Origin: Nocardia huaxiensis | GTDB lineage: Bacteria > Actinomycetota > Actinomycetes > Mycobacteriales > Mycobacteriaceae | Assembly (NCBI RefSeq): GCF_013744875.1 | Contig: NZ_CP059399.1 | Span: forward strand, 6,262,001-6,326,000 | Direction: 5' to 3' | Length of the DNA: 64,000 nt | Shown: positions 34,579 through 43,293 of the stretch, piece after piece | Layout of the letters: every line of letters begins with the position of its first letter | How positions within the stretch are numbered: position 1 is the stretch's first letter | The notes under the pieces: model-generated | The model's input: the letters and a program-made list of their open reading frames with translations, nothing else | Database searches by the model: none | Told to the model about the DNA's origin: nothing | Program-made: the position numbers and the translations under genes

Positions 34579-35316
34579 TCATCGGAAGAACAACCACGCC
34601 GCCAATCCGAGCGCCCCGACCCCGACTCCGATCCGCATGACATCGGCGGGAATCAGCTTCGCCACCGGCGGGCCGGACCAGCCGCCGGCCAGGGCGCCCA
34701 GGGCCAGGGCCGCCGCGACGCCCCAGTGCACGGGCGCGAAGAAGGCGAAGCCGATGGCGGCGACCAGATTCGCGATCCCGAGGAAGAAGCTCTTGAGCAC
34801 CGTCGCGCTGTGTATGCTCTCCGCCCGCGTGAGCAGGAGCAATGCCACGAACAGCACCCCACCGCCCGCACCGAAATACCCGACATAGATGGACACCGCG
34901 AAAAGCCCTACGACAGTGAAGATCCCGGCGTGCCGGTGATCGTGCAGCGCCAGAATCCGGGGTTGCAACAGCAATGCCACCCCGCCCAGCGCCACCAGAA
35001 ACGGAACCACCGCGGCGAACACCGCATCCGACCCGATCAGCAGCAGTGCCGCACCCACTGCGCCGCCGACCGCCGAGAGCGCGATCCATTCGTACAGCTC
35101 CCGGCCTCGCCCCTTGATCTCCTCACCCGCCCGCGCCGTGGCCCCGACGCCGATGGCAATGAGCGACACGGTATTCGTCGCATTGGCCGCCACCGGTGAC
35201 AATCCGAAGGCGAGCAGGGCCGGAAACGACACGATCGAGGCCATCCCGGTGACGAACCCGACCACCCCGGTCACATACCCGACCACCGCCAGGCCCACGA
35301 ACTCCCACACAGACAC
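34579..35316 (-). CDS. TauE/SafE-family membrane permease
   Basis: A 245-residue protein with about 8 hydrophobic helices. The repeated family motif is visible in both halves: GYVTGVVGFVTGMASIVSFPALLAFG and VGYFGAGGGVLFVALLLL (quoted from its second block). TauE/SafE proteins export sulfite, sulfoacetate or related organosulfur anions. The start is a GTG at 35316. No sulfur genes are adjacent. It lies 83 bp upstream of the TetR gene on the same strand. Confidence 0.85.
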   Translation of the reverse strand: MSVWEFVGLAVVGYVTGVVGFVTGMASIVSFPALLAFGLSPVAANATNTVSLIAIGVGATARAGEEIKGRGRELYEWIALSAVGGAVGAALLLIGSDAVFAAVVPFLVALGGVALLLQPRILALHDHRHAGIFTVVGLFAVSIYVGYFGAGGGVLFVALLLLTRAESIHSATVLKSFFLGIANLVAAIGFAFFAPVHWGVAAALALGALAGGWSGPPVAKLIPADVMRIGVGVGALGLAAWLFFR

Positions 35317-35453
35317 CCGCGCAACGCTAGGCGACTCCCGAGCAACCCCGACATCTCGGGCACCGCTCCCCCGACCCCCGGCGCACTCGCCCGAGCGGAC
35401 GCGCGCCCGACAAGGCCCCGATCAGGCTTCCGACCGGGGCTTCGTCACCACTC

Positions 35454-35948
35454 CTACGTGGCCGCGCCCACCAGCTCGGCCGACTCGCCGCGAAGAATCC
35501 CGTCGGCGGTACCCGCCGGCCACTCCATCACCGCGTCGAGCTTGGCCAGCACATCGGCCGCCGGCTGCTCCATCAGGCACCGCTCGATCTGGCTGATCGC
35601 CCCGGCCGACAGCTCGCCATTGCGCGCCACATCGGCCTGCGTCCAGCCCTTCTCCTTGCGCCGCGCCTTGACCTGCTCCGACAGGGCCTTGATATCCGGC
35701 GCTCCGGCCGCACGCACGACCGCCGCCTTCTTCGCCGCCGCGGGCTTGTCCGCAGCCGGCTCCGCGGCCGGCTGCTCCGCGACGGCCGACTTCGCCGCCT
35801 GCTCCGGCACAGCCGATTCCGCTGCGGCAACCGGCTTTTCGCTCGCCGCCGCAGCCTTGGACGCCGCCTTCTCCGGCCGCGTCTTCCCGGAGGTCATCAG
35901 TCCCTGTGTGATGAGCCGGGACCGCTTCCGCCTACCCATTTTTGCCAT
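35454..35948 (-). CDS. XRE-type helix-turn-helix protein with Ala/Lys-rich N-terminus
   Basis: The 164-residue protein begins with a basic segment (MAKMGRRKRSRLITQG), then about 60 residues of Ala/Lys/Glu/Pro low complexity, and ends with an HTH_3 domain (about residues 88-145: LSEQVKARRKEKGWTQADVA, GELSAGAISQIERCL). The low-complexity arm resembles nucleoid-protein tails such as those of histone-like proteins. The ATG has GAGGAG upstream. Role unknown; likely DNA-binding. Confidence 0.75.
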   Translation of the reverse strand: MAKMGRRKRSRLITQGLMTSGKTRPEKAASKAAAASEKPVAAAESAVPEQAAKSAVAEQPAAEPAADKPAAAKKAAVVRAAGAPDIKALSEQVKARRKEKGWTQADVARNGELSAGAISQIERCLMEQPAADVLAKLDAVMEWPAGTADGILRGESAELVGAAT

Positions 35949-36183
35949 ACACGCTCCTCGATCCGCATTCCCAGCCTTCGCTGAAGCTCCGGAAAGGTTG
36001 CCACAGGTTCGCGGGTTTTCCCGCCCACTACGGTGTGTCGGCGTGCCACGCGCGGCGTTTCCCTGGTGGATAGACCGTTTCGGACCACCTGGTCGAATTC
36101 ATTGCGACCCACGCCACACCTGTGTCATAGTCGGGCAATCGTGAGACTGGGCGGTTTCACATTTGCGAGACAGGGGGACCTCG

Positions 36184-36745
36184 ATGACGAGGCAATCCGG
36201 GCACCCTGGGCCTGGCCGCGGCCATCGCGCAGAACCGGGATCCGAACTCCCCGCTGTTCGGCCGAGTCGACCTGTCCCGCACCGTCTTCGCCGGGCACTC
36301 CGGCGGCGGCCAGGCGTCCCTGCAGGCGGGCACGATCCTCCCGCCGATCGCGGCGGCGATCGATCCGCAGCTGCGGATCGCCGGGGTGCTGGCCATCGCG
36401 CCGGGCCCGCTCGCGGTGGGCGCGCTCATCAACGTGCCCACCTTCTATCTGACCGGCTACAGCGACTACGTCGTCCCCGACTTCGCCTGGGTGCGCTGGT
36501 GGCAGTACAACCTTCAGTTCAACGCACCGGCGTGGATCGCGAACGCCCGTGGCGTCACCCATTTCTCACCACTGGACGGCAGCGACGCCTACCGGGCGTC
36601 CGGCGCGGCCCTGGCATGGCTGAAGTACCTCGCGTTCGGCGACGAGACCGCCAGCGCGTACTTCGTCGGCCCGGAATGGCAACTGCCGCAGGACAAAGCC
36701 TTCTTCAGCGTGCACCGGAACACGCTCGCAGACAATCTCCGGTGA
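36184..36745 (+). pseudogene. alpha/beta hydrolase missing its N-terminal half
   Basis: From about 36203 the frame encodes TLGLAAAIAQNRDP, the elbow TVFAGHSGGGQASLQAG and a normal C-terminal half ending in HRNTLADNLR. In that frame a TGA at 36185-36187 precedes it and no usable start exists before a GTG at 36386, which would exclude the nucleophile Ser. An ATG at 36184 with a CAGGGGGACC site is in another frame, and looks like the original start. The simplest reading is deletion of about 100-150 codons with a frame change. The gene is followed after 32 bp by a serine hydrolase. Confidence 0.75.
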
Positions 36746-36777
36746 ATCCCGTCATGCCTTCGGGCAGAAAGATATTC

Positions 36778-38172
36778 ATGATGCAGACCCGCCGCGCCGC
36801 GTGGCTCGCCGCGCTCGCCACCCTTCTCACCGCCGCGCCGCTGGTCGTTCCCGCGGCATCGGCCGAAACCGCCGGCGTCAGCTGCGCCGAGCCCGTGCCT
36901 GGGCAGCCGCTGCCGCGCGCGAATCCCGAAGACGTGCAGCTGGATTCGGCAGCCTTGAACGATGCGCTCGATTTCGGTGCGCGCACGGGCGGTGTCGCGC
37001 TGCAGGTCTACCGGCACGGCTGCCTCGTCGGCGACCGCACCCCGACCGGCAACCTCCCGATGCCGCTGGCGAGCGCCACCAAGGGCGTCGCGGCCACGGT
37101 GGTCGGCCGCGCCATCACCCTCGGATACTTCGGGCTCGACGATCCGCTCGGGAAGTTCTTCCCGCAGGCCGATGCCGCCCATGCCGAACTGACCGTGCGC
37201 CAAGTCCTCACGCAGACAACAGGATTGCATTTCAGCTGGCCCGCCGATATCGCCGGCCTCTACACCGATTCGGTGCTGCAGACCCTGGCCGAACCCGCCG
37301 ACTACGCCCCGGGCACCACCTACCAGTACGCGCAGAACGTCATCGCGGTCCTGTCGAAGATCATCGAACTGTCGACCGGCAGCGACTTCCAGGACTTCGC
37401 GCAACGAGAGTTGTTCGCCCCCTTGGGAATCGACCGCGACAACTGGATCTGGCTGCGTGACCGCAGCGGCAATACCGCCGTCAATGGCGGCCTGGCCATG
37501 CGCCCGGACGATCTGGCCAAGCTCGGCCGCCTCATGCTCCAGCAGGGGCAGTGGGGCGACTCCTGGTTGCTGGACCCCGACTACATCCGCCAGGCCACGA
37601 CCGGCACCACCGCCAACCCCGGCTACGGCTTTCTGACCTGGCTCAACTCCGGCGACACCTACCTGGGCACCGAATTCCCCACCGCGATCACCCATCCGCA
37701 CCCGCAATTCCCGGGATCGCCGCGCGATATGTACGCCTTCCAAGGGGCACTGGGCCAGTTCATGACTGTCGTGCCCAGCCGGGACATGGTCATCATTCGC
37801 ATGGGCATCCCCCTGCGCATCGATCCGACCAACCCCGCCGCCATCCTCAGCGGCGCCGGGAATCCCGACAACAAGGAGCTCTACCACCGCATCACCGCCG
37901 CCGTGACCGACCTCCCCGCCGAACCCTACGTGGACCCCTACACCCTGCCCAGCTCACCCGCACCGGTTCGCAGCCTCGACGATCTCGCCAAACTCGTCGA
38001 CCCCGTCAACACCGCCACCATCCTGTTGGGCGTCGGCCCCTACGCCTCCACCGCCTGCAATATCCTGTGGTGCAACGGAAAACCCGTCCCCGTAGACGTG
38101 TTCCGCCTCATCCTCGATATCGGCGCCCAAGCCGCGAACGCCCTGCTCGCCCTGGGCAACACGCCACGCTGA
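36778..38172 (+). CDS. secreted class C-like serine hydrolase
   Basis: A 464-residue exported protein (start ATG 36778, site AGAAAGA; signal peptide ending VVPAASA-ET). It has the class C beta-lactamase/penicillin-binding fold: ASATKG contains the SxxK pair (about residue 99), YQYAQN the YxN motif, and a C-terminal FQGALGQF segment where an HxG or KTG motif is usually found, here apparently weak. Such proteins are often esterases or D-amino peptidases rather than beta-lactamases. The last 100 residues form an extra tail with paired Cys (ACNILWCNG). Confidence 0.82.
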   Translation: MMQTRRAAWLAALATLLTAAPLVVPAASAETAGVSCAEPVPGQPLPRANPEDVQLDSAALNDALDFGARTGGVALQVYRHGCLVGDRTPTGNLPMPLASATKGVAATVVGRAITLGYFGLDDPLGKFFPQADAAHAELTVRQVLTQTTGLHFSWPADIAGLYTDSVLQTLAEPADYAPGTTYQYAQNVIAVLSKIIELSTGSDFQDFAQRELFAPLGIDRDNWIWLRDRSGNTAVNGGLAMRPDDLAKLGRLMLQQGQWGDSWLLDPDYIRQATTGTTANPGYGFLTWLNSGDTYLGTEFPTAITHPHPQFPGSPRDMYAFQGALGQFMTVVPSRDMVIIRMGIPLRIDPTNPAAILSGAGNPDNKELYHRITAAVTDLPAEPYVDPYTLPSSPAPVRSLDDLAKLVDPVNTATILLGVGPYASTACNILWCNGKPVPVDVFRLILDIGAQAANALLALGNTPR

Positions 38173-38229
38173 AACCGATGGATTCACCGGCCCCGCCGCG
38201 GGTATTCGCCTCCGAGAAAGGAGGCTCCC

Positions 38230-38424
38230 ATGCCTTTCACCTTCCGCAAAAGCTTCAAGATCTTCCCCGGCGTCCGCCTCAATATCAACCGCGGCTCCCT
38301 GTCCATCACCACCGGCGGCCGCAACGGCCCCCGTCACACCACCAGCACCACCGGCCGCGAAACCACCTCCATGAACCTCCCCGGCCCCTTCGGCTGGCGC
38401 CGCACCCGCCACCGCAAACGTTGA
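38230..38424 (+). CDS. DUF4236 domain protein
   Basis: A 64-residue protein beginning MPFTFRKSFKIFPGVRLNIN, the signature of DUF4236, followed by SLSITTGGRNG and a basic tail (GWRRTRHRKR). The ribosome site is strong (AAAGGAGG). DUF4236 proteins occur widely in bacteria without known function, often as N-terminal parts of longer proteins; this one is the domain alone. Confidence 0.8.
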   Translation: MPFTFRKSFKIFPGVRLNINRGSLSITTGGRNGPRHTTSTTGRETTSMNLPGPFGWRRTRHRKR

Positions 38425-38433
38425 ATTCCCGCC

Positions 38434-38847
38434 TCACCCACCCATTTCGATCGCGGTCTCATGCACCGAGTGCCACAGATATCCGCCACCCTCACCGACC
38501 AGCACAGCCGTCACCCGCCGCCCGTGCACACCGGCCGCACTCCGGTGCACTTCACGAAACCGAACCACCACGGTCCCACCCACCCGATTCAACACATCGA
38601 CCTCGTCGACTTCGATCCGCAACCCCGGCACCGCATTCCGAGCCTCGCGCAGCGCAAGCAACAACGCCTCCCGCGAAACCACCGTCCCCTCAACCCCCAC
38701 CATCGTGAACTCCGAATGCTGCGCCCCAGCAAACCGTTCCCACACCTCCTCCCCCGCCGCACTCCCCAACCACGCCGCCAGATCCTCATGCAGATCCCGC
38801 ACCGCGCCAACAACATCCATCCCGCCGACCACCTCGTCCCACGCCAC
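38434..38847 (-). CDS. NTF2-like (SnoaL/DUF4440-type) protein
   Basis: A 137-residue single-domain protein with the cone fold pattern: a first helix (VVGAVRDLHEDLAAWLG), EFTMVGVEGTVVSREALL, then three strands ending in GEGGGYLWHSVHETAIE. The family includes ketosteroid isomerase-like enzymes and carriers with no catalytic activity. Start at GTG 38847 with AGGA upstream. Convergent with the DUF4236 gene. Confidence 0.7.
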   Translation of the reverse strand: MAWDEVVGGMDVVGAVRDLHEDLAAWLGSAAGEEVWERFAGAQHSEFTMVGVEGTVVSREALLLALREARNAVPGLRIEVDEVDVLNRVGGTVVVRFREVHRSAAGVHGRRVTAVLVGEGGGYLWHSVHETAIEMGG

Positions 38848-38901
38848 CCCGAAATCCTACGACCCCGAACGCCGGACAGATGATCAGCGGACCGAACAGT
38901 C

Positions 38902-38986
38902 GAATCGATCGCCGCCAACCCGACGAGCGATCGATTCACGACGCGACGACCGGCGATCGGTGGGTGGGCCACCGATCGCCGGTCGT
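38902..38986. terminator. two adjacent hairpins downstream of doxX
   Basis: The larger inverted repeat is perfect over 18 bp: ACGACCGGCGATCGGTGG (38946-38963) and its complement (38969-38986), loop GTGGG. A second, GAATCGATCG/CGATCGATTC (38902-38911 and 38928-38937), follows. They lie just after the DoxX stop (minus strand, at 39000) and before the next gene; the lack of a U tract is typical for actinobacterial terminators. Confidence 0.6.
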
Positions 38987-38999
38987 GATTGTGGATTTG

Positions 39000-39440
39000 T
39001 CAGCGTAAGAGCGAGGCGCGCAGGTCGGTGATGGCGGCGCGGCGCTCGTAGGCGATCCAGGCGAAGATCGCGGTGAGGGCCAGGGGGAAGATCGCCATGC
39101 CGGGCTTGTCGGCGATGAAGGCCTGGGTGCCGGCGGCGAGGAGGGTGAGGACGGACAGGCCGGCGGCGGCGAGCGCGGTGAGGCGGGGCACCATCAGGCC
39201 GATACCGCCTGCGACCTCCGCGACGCCGATGAAGATGAGCAGGGCCATGGGGATCGACAGGTTTTCGGGCGGGTTCTTCATCAGGATGTGCGGGATGACG
39301 AGCTTGGGGCCGCCCGAGGCGATGATGAAGAACAGGCCGAGCACGATCTGCAAGGTCCACAGGACACGGTTGCGCGTCTTGCCGGGGCGGTCGGTGACGT
39401 CGGTGGAGAGGGCGGCGGCGGTGGGGTTGATGGTGGTCAT
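39000..39440 (-). CDS. DoxX-family membrane protein
   Basis: The ATG at 39440 (site AAGGAC) gives 146 residues with four transmembrane helices: LQIVLGLFFIIASGGPKLV, ALLIFIGVAEVAGGIGLMV, LAAAGLSVLTLLAAGTQAFI and IFPLALTAIFAWIAYE. This is the DoxX/MauF topology; in mycobacteria DoxX joins a membrane complex with superoxide dismutase and SseA in oxidative stress. No such partner is adjacent. Confidence 0.85.
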   Translation of the reverse strand: MTTINPTAAALSTDVTDRPGKTRNRVLWTLQIVLGLFFIIASGGPKLVIPHILMKNPPENLSIPMALLIFIGVAEVAGGIGLMVPRLTALAAAGLSVLTLLAAGTQAFIADKPGMAIFPLALTAIFAWIAYERRAAITDLRASLLR

Positions 39441-39784
39441 CTCAGGTCCTTCTGGTCGGTCGCGCCGGGTTGGTAGCGCGTTCAGCAGATAGGACGGGAC
39501 ACCGAAGCAAGACTCATCGCTGTCCACGAAAAATTCTTCCGAAGTCGAGAGATTCCGTACCGGGCCTGGGTTTCCAGTCGCTCGACCGGCACAGGCACTG
39601 ATCGGCCGCAAGTACGGGGCGGTGGACGTCGGCAGGGTCGAGGCCGAACCCGGCCCGGCCCCCCGCTGACTCCGCCATCTCGATCAGGAAACCCTGCGGC
39701 GCAAGAGATTCCGGGTGGCCGTCGGATCGTGGATCATGGGTGGTCCGGGTTCGAACCAAATGTCCAGCATGTGGAGAGTTCGCC
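39441..39784. other. 344-bp divergent region between doxX and the terpene synthase, no gene seen
   Basis: No convincing coding frame, RNA gene or strong palindrome is present. It should contain the promoters of both flanking genes. The terpene synthase ribosome site GGAGAG lies at its right end. Confidence 0.5.
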
Positions 39785-40738
39785 ATGACGGTTGCCGACG
39801 ATCAGGAATTATGGTGTCCGCTGGGGAGTTCGGTGCATCCGATGCGGGAGGTCATCGAGGCGGAGAGTGCGGGGTGGCTGGATGGGCACGGGGTGGTGCC
39901 GGGGGATCGGCGGGCGGGGTTCTGGGCGGGAGCGCCGGGGGCGTTGGGGTCTTATACGTATCCGCGGGGGACGCGGGAGGGGACGCAGCTGGCCAGTGAT
40001 TTCATTTCTTGGCTGTTTGCTTTCGATGATTTGTACTGCGATGGGAATCGGATCGGGGGTGATCCGGTGGAGTTCAGTGGGGTGATCGGGGAGATCGTGC
40101 AGGTGTTGGAGGAGCCGGGGGCGGCGGGGGCGGGTGAGCTGCCGGTGGCGCGGGCGCTGCGGGATCTGTATGGCCGGGTGGCTGGGATGGCGTCGCCGGT
40201 GCAGCGGCGGCGGTGGGCCGATGACACCGAGAAGTATCTGCTCACGAAATTGTGGGAGGCGGGGCGGCGGCGGGCGGGGTCGCTGCCGCCGCTGGAGTCC
40301 TATGTGCATTTGCGCAGGCTCGGCGGGGCCAATGTCGCCTGTCTCATGTTGACCGATGTGAGCCTCGGGTGCGAGGTTCCGGCCGAGGTGCTGTGCGGGC
40401 CGCAGATGAGCGAATTGGTCAAGGCCGCAGCGGATCTCGCCGATCTCGACAATGATCTGCTGTCTTATGCCCGGGAGAGCGGGCCCGATGAGGAGTTCCC
40501 GATCAATGGGGTGACGGCGGCGGCCCAGCACGGCGCGGGCGATACCGCCGCGGCCGTCGCCCGCGTGCAGCGGTTCCGGAATGCCCGGATGCGGACGCTG
40601 CTGGAGTTGTCCGCGCACTTCGCCGAGCCCGCGGACAGCCCGGCCGCCGACTTCAGCCGCGGCGTGTGCGACTGGGTCAGCGGTCACATCGACTGGATCA
40701 TGCAGTCCGGCCGCTATTCTCGGCTGCCGCTCGACTGA
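39785..40738 (+). CDS. class I terpene synthase
   Basis: The ATG at 39785 (site GGAGAG) gives 317 residues. The Asp-rich metal motif is FAFDDLYCD (about residues 78-86; DDxxCD), the second metal motif is NDLLSYARE (NDxxSxxxE) within LADLDNDLLSYARES, and the C-terminal RY is in SGRYS. These three define bacterial sesqui-/monoterpene cyclases; the product cannot be told from sequence alone. The first half is rich in GGG codons compared with its neighbours. Its end overlaps the convergent P450 stop by 41 bp, making oxidation of the terpene by that P450 an attractive idea. Confidence 0.88.
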   Translation: MTVADDQELWCPLGSSVHPMREVIEAESAGWLDGHGVVPGDRRAGFWAGAPGALGSYTYPRGTREGTQLASDFISWLFAFDDLYCDGNRIGGDPVEFSGVIGEIVQVLEEPGAAGAGELPVARALRDLYGRVAGMASPVQRRRWADDTEKYLLTKLWEAGRRRAGSLPPLESYVHLRRLGGANVACLMLTDVSLGCEVPAEVLCGPQMSELVKAAADLADLDNDLLSYARESGPDEEFPINGVTAAAQHGAGDTAAAVARVQRFRNARMRTLLELSAHFAEPADSPAADFSRGVCDWVSGHIDWIMQSGRYSRLPLD

Positions 40739-42053
40739 CTCGCATGCGCAGCTGTCGCGGCTGGAGGGTCGAGGAGCGCGTGGGGCGGCTGTCGTTGCCG
40801 GGCACGGTCCGCAGCCGCCAGCGGCCGATGATGGTGGCCAGTGTCAGCGTCATCTCGGTCCTGGCGAAGGTTTCGCCGATGCATTTGCGGGCTCCGCCGG
40901 CGAAGGCCAGGAAGTCGGCGCGCGCAGGCGATTTCGCGGTGTCCGCCCACCGGCCGGGATCGAAGCGCTCGGGTTCGGGATACAGGTCCGCGCGATGCTG
41001 AATGGTGAAGGCGCTGTACATGACCGTGGTGCCGGCGGCGAGTCGATGACCCCCGAGTTCGGTGTCCTCGCTGACCGCGCGGGTGACGAACCAGACCGGT
41101 GGACGCAGGCGCAGCGCCTCGGTGATCACGTGGCCCGTCCACGGCAGATCGGGCAGATCCTGATACCTGGCAGCCCGCCCGCCCAGCACCGGCTCGACCT
41201 CGGCCCGCAGCCGATCCGCCACGGCGGGATGCTGATCGAGCAGGCACAGCGCCCACGCCAGTGCGGTGCCGGTGGTTTCGGTGCCCGCGACGAAGAATGT
41301 GATCACCTGATCGCTGATCTCGAGGTCGCTGAGCCCTCCCCCATCTTCATCCTGTGCGGCGATCAGCGCCGAGAGCAGATCGCCGTGATCGACGCCCTCC
41401 GCGCGCCGCGCCGCGATGATCTCGGCCAGCGCGGAGCGCACATTGCCGATCGCCCGCTCGTAGGCGCGATTGCCCGGCGTCGGCACCCGCAGCAGCGGGG
41501 CGGGCATGAGCGTGCGCAGCATCAGCGCACGCACCACGTGATCCACATCGGCCAGCAGCGCGCGCAGAACCTGCTGCGGCACAGCATGACTGAACAGGGT
41601 CGCGGCGGTCACCGCCGAGGCGAGCGCATGCATCTGCTCTTTCATGTCGACCACCTGGCCGTCTCGCCAGGCGCCGGTGATCGCGTCGATCCGGCGGGTC
41701 ATGATGGCCGCGTAGTCGGCGGTTCGCGCCGGATGGAACGCCGGTTGCGCCAGCCGCCTATGCCGCCGGTGCATCGAGTACGGGCAGGTGACCAGCCCGT
41801 CGCCGAGCATTTCCCGGACCCGATCGAGCAGCGGCCCGCCCTTGTCGAAGACCCGATCGTGCCGCAGCAATTCCTGCGTCAGCCGTGGATCGCACACCGC
41901 CACCGCCGGCACCGGACCGAGCCCGACCCGCACGAGATCACCGTGGGCGGGAAGGGAATTCAGAAACCGCAGCGGATCGCGCAGCAGCGAGACCATATGT
42001 CCGAGCAGCGGCAGCCGATACGGTGCGGCGGCGATCGGCGACGGGACGGTCAC
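40698..42053 (-). CDS. cytochrome P450 with canonical motifs
   Basis: A 451-residue P450. I-helix AGTETT, K-helix EALR in VITEALRLRPP, PERF in EPERFDPGRW and heme loop FAGGARKCIGE are all intact. It resembles actinobacterial terpene-modifying P450s such as pentalenene oxygenase-type CYPs, though assignment to a CYP family is not possible here. The GTG at 42053 overlaps the DUF397 stop (GTGA). No ferredoxin or reductase gene is nearby. It converges on and overlaps the terpene synthase gene, so the two mRNAs would be complementary at their ends. Confidence 0.9.
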   Translation of the reverse strand: MTVPSPIAAAPYRLPLLGHMVSLLRDPLRFLNSLPAHGDLVRVGLGPVPAVAVCDPRLTQELLRHDRVFDKGGPLLDRVREMLGDGLVTCPYSMHRRHRRLAQPAFHPARTADYAAIMTRRIDAITGAWRDGQVVDMKEQMHALASAVTAATLFSHAVPQQVLRALLADVDHVVRALMLRTLMPAPLLRVPTPGNRAYERAIGNVRSALAEIIAARRAEGVDHGDLLSALIAAQDEDGGGLSDLEISDQVITFFVAGTETTGTALAWALCLLDQHPAVADRLRAEVEPVLGGRAARYQDLPDLPWTGHVITEALRLRPPVWFVTRAVSEDTELGGHRLAAGTTVMYSAFTIQHRADLYPEPERFDPGRWADTAKSPARADFLAFAGGARKCIGETFARTEMTLTLATIIGRWRLRTVPGNDSRPTRSSTLQPRQLRMRVSRAAAENSGRTA

Positions 42054-42262
42054 GACGATCCGACGTCGAAACAGCCTGCCGCAGTGCCGGAGATGAACGA
42101 GCTCCACTGTGCGGACGAGAAGACCAACGAGGGTCCGGCAGGGTTCTTGGAATCCCGCACACCGACGGCTTCACCGATGAGCCACGCGATTTCGACACAC
42201 TCCGAACCACCCTGGCTGTACGAGCTCTTGAACCATGCGATGTCGGCGTGCTCGGGGCTCAC
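42050..42262 (-). CDS. DUF397 protein
   Basis: A 70-residue DUF397 protein: WFKSSYSQGGSECVEIAWL, VGVRDSKNPAGPSLVFS and WSSFI are its defining blocks. Such proteins are typically paired with an XRE regulator in actinobacteria and thought to modulate it (bldB/whiJ-type systems in Streptomyces). The GTG start overlaps the XRE stop, and its stop overlaps the P450 GTG, each by 4 bp, making a three-gene translational chain. Confidence 0.93.
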   Translation of the reverse strand: MSPEHADIAWFKSSYSQGGSECVEIAWLIGEAVGVRDSKNPAGPSLVFSSAQWSSFISGTAAGCFDVGSS

Positions 42263-43140
42263 AGTTGATACTCCTTTGCGACCTGCCGCAGCAGGGCCCG
42301 GGTCTCGAGCGGATTCAGCGACGACCGGTGCAGCGCCGCCGATACCGAACGATAGCGTTCGACGTCGGATTCCTTCTGCAAGTATAGATTTGCGGTGATC
42401 ACGCTCTCGATGTACACGACGGTGGGTTCCACCGGCCTGCCCTTGCCGTCGATCCCGAAATCCAGGACGACGAACGGGCCGGGCAGCATGCCCATCGGGA
42501 TGCCGGCGGCGAAGGGCAGCACTCGCACTTCGACATTCGGCCACGTGCTCGCATCGGCCAAGTGCCGCAACTGATTCGCCATGATCTTCGGGCTGCCGAC
42601 CGCGCGCCGCAGCGCGGATTCGTGCAGCACCACATCCAGCACGACCGGCGCGGTCTTGCGTTTGACGATCGTCTGCCGCTTCATGCGCAGAGCGACGCGC
42701 CGTTCGACGTCCTCCGGCGATTCCTCGACGAAATAGTTGCGCATCATCGTGCGGGCGTAGTCCGGGGTTTGCAGCAGGCCCGGGACCAGTTCCTGGTACG
42801 AAACCAGTTGTTGCGCAACCGCTTCCAACCCGACATAGTCATCGAAATTGTCCGGCAGGATATCGCTGTAATCCTGGTACCAGGTCTTCACCGCCGCCTG
42901 CTCGGCCAGGCGAACAGCGGCCGCCGTCTCCTCGGGCGACCGTTCATAGATCTCGCACAGGTGCTTGATGATACGAACCCGCACCTTGTCGGCCGCGCCC
43001 TTCTCCAGCCGATGCAATGACGTCGTACCGATCTCGACGATCTTGGCCGCCTGCACCAATGTGAGACCGACCTCGTCACGACTCTGGCGAAGGAACCGTC
43101 CGAGCTGCCGCCGGGGCAGAGTGCTGTCTTCGTCGACCAT
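42259..43140 (-). CDS. XRE-family regulator paired with DUF397 (WhiJ-like)
   Basis: A 293-residue protein from the ATG at 43140 (site AAGGGG). The N-terminal HTH_31 (RRQLGRFLRQSRDEVGLTLV, AAKIVEIGTTSLHRLEKG) is followed by the DUF5753 ligand-like domain (ELVPGLLQTPDYARTMM; PFAAGIPMGMLPGPFVVLDF; YIESVITANLYLQKESDVERY). In Streptomyces this architecture with DUF397 belongs to WhiJ-like developmental and metabolite switches. It heads the operon with DUF397 and the P450 and is expected to regulate it. Confidence 0.93.
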   Translation of the reverse strand: MVDEDSTLPRRQLGRFLRQSRDEVGLTLVQAAKIVEIGTTSLHRLEKGAADKVRVRIIKHLCEIYERSPEETAAAVRLAEQAAVKTWYQDYSDILPDNFDDYVGLEAVAQQLVSYQELVPGLLQTPDYARTMMRNYFVEESPEDVERRVALRMKRQTIVKRKTAPVVLDVVLHESALRRAVGSPKIMANQLRHLADASTWPNVEVRVLPFAAGIPMGMLPGPFVVLDFGIDGKGRPVEPTVVYIESVITANLYLQKESDVERYRSVSAALHRSSLNPLETRALLRQVAKEYQL

Positions 43141-43293
43141 CGCTGCTACCCCTTGGTAAGCCGAAAGGATCGAACCACCACGTGCATGACAAGTCTGACA
43201 GCGTTTTCGGAAACGCATCTGGCGAAATGGAAAACATTCCACGGCATTCCACAATCGGCCGAAGACCGCGCCACAGTGCGAGAAGGTTCCCCC

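Noticed and set aside
39514..39786. A 90-residue minus-strand frame in the doxX-terpene synthase gap
   Set aside because: No ribosome site or family resemblance; Arg/Pro-rich composition as in random GC-rich sequence.
40581..42398. A 605-codon plus-strand frame opposite the P450
   Set aside because: The P450 strand has the I-helix, ExxR and heme loop; the opposite frame is a shadow that also crosses DUF397.
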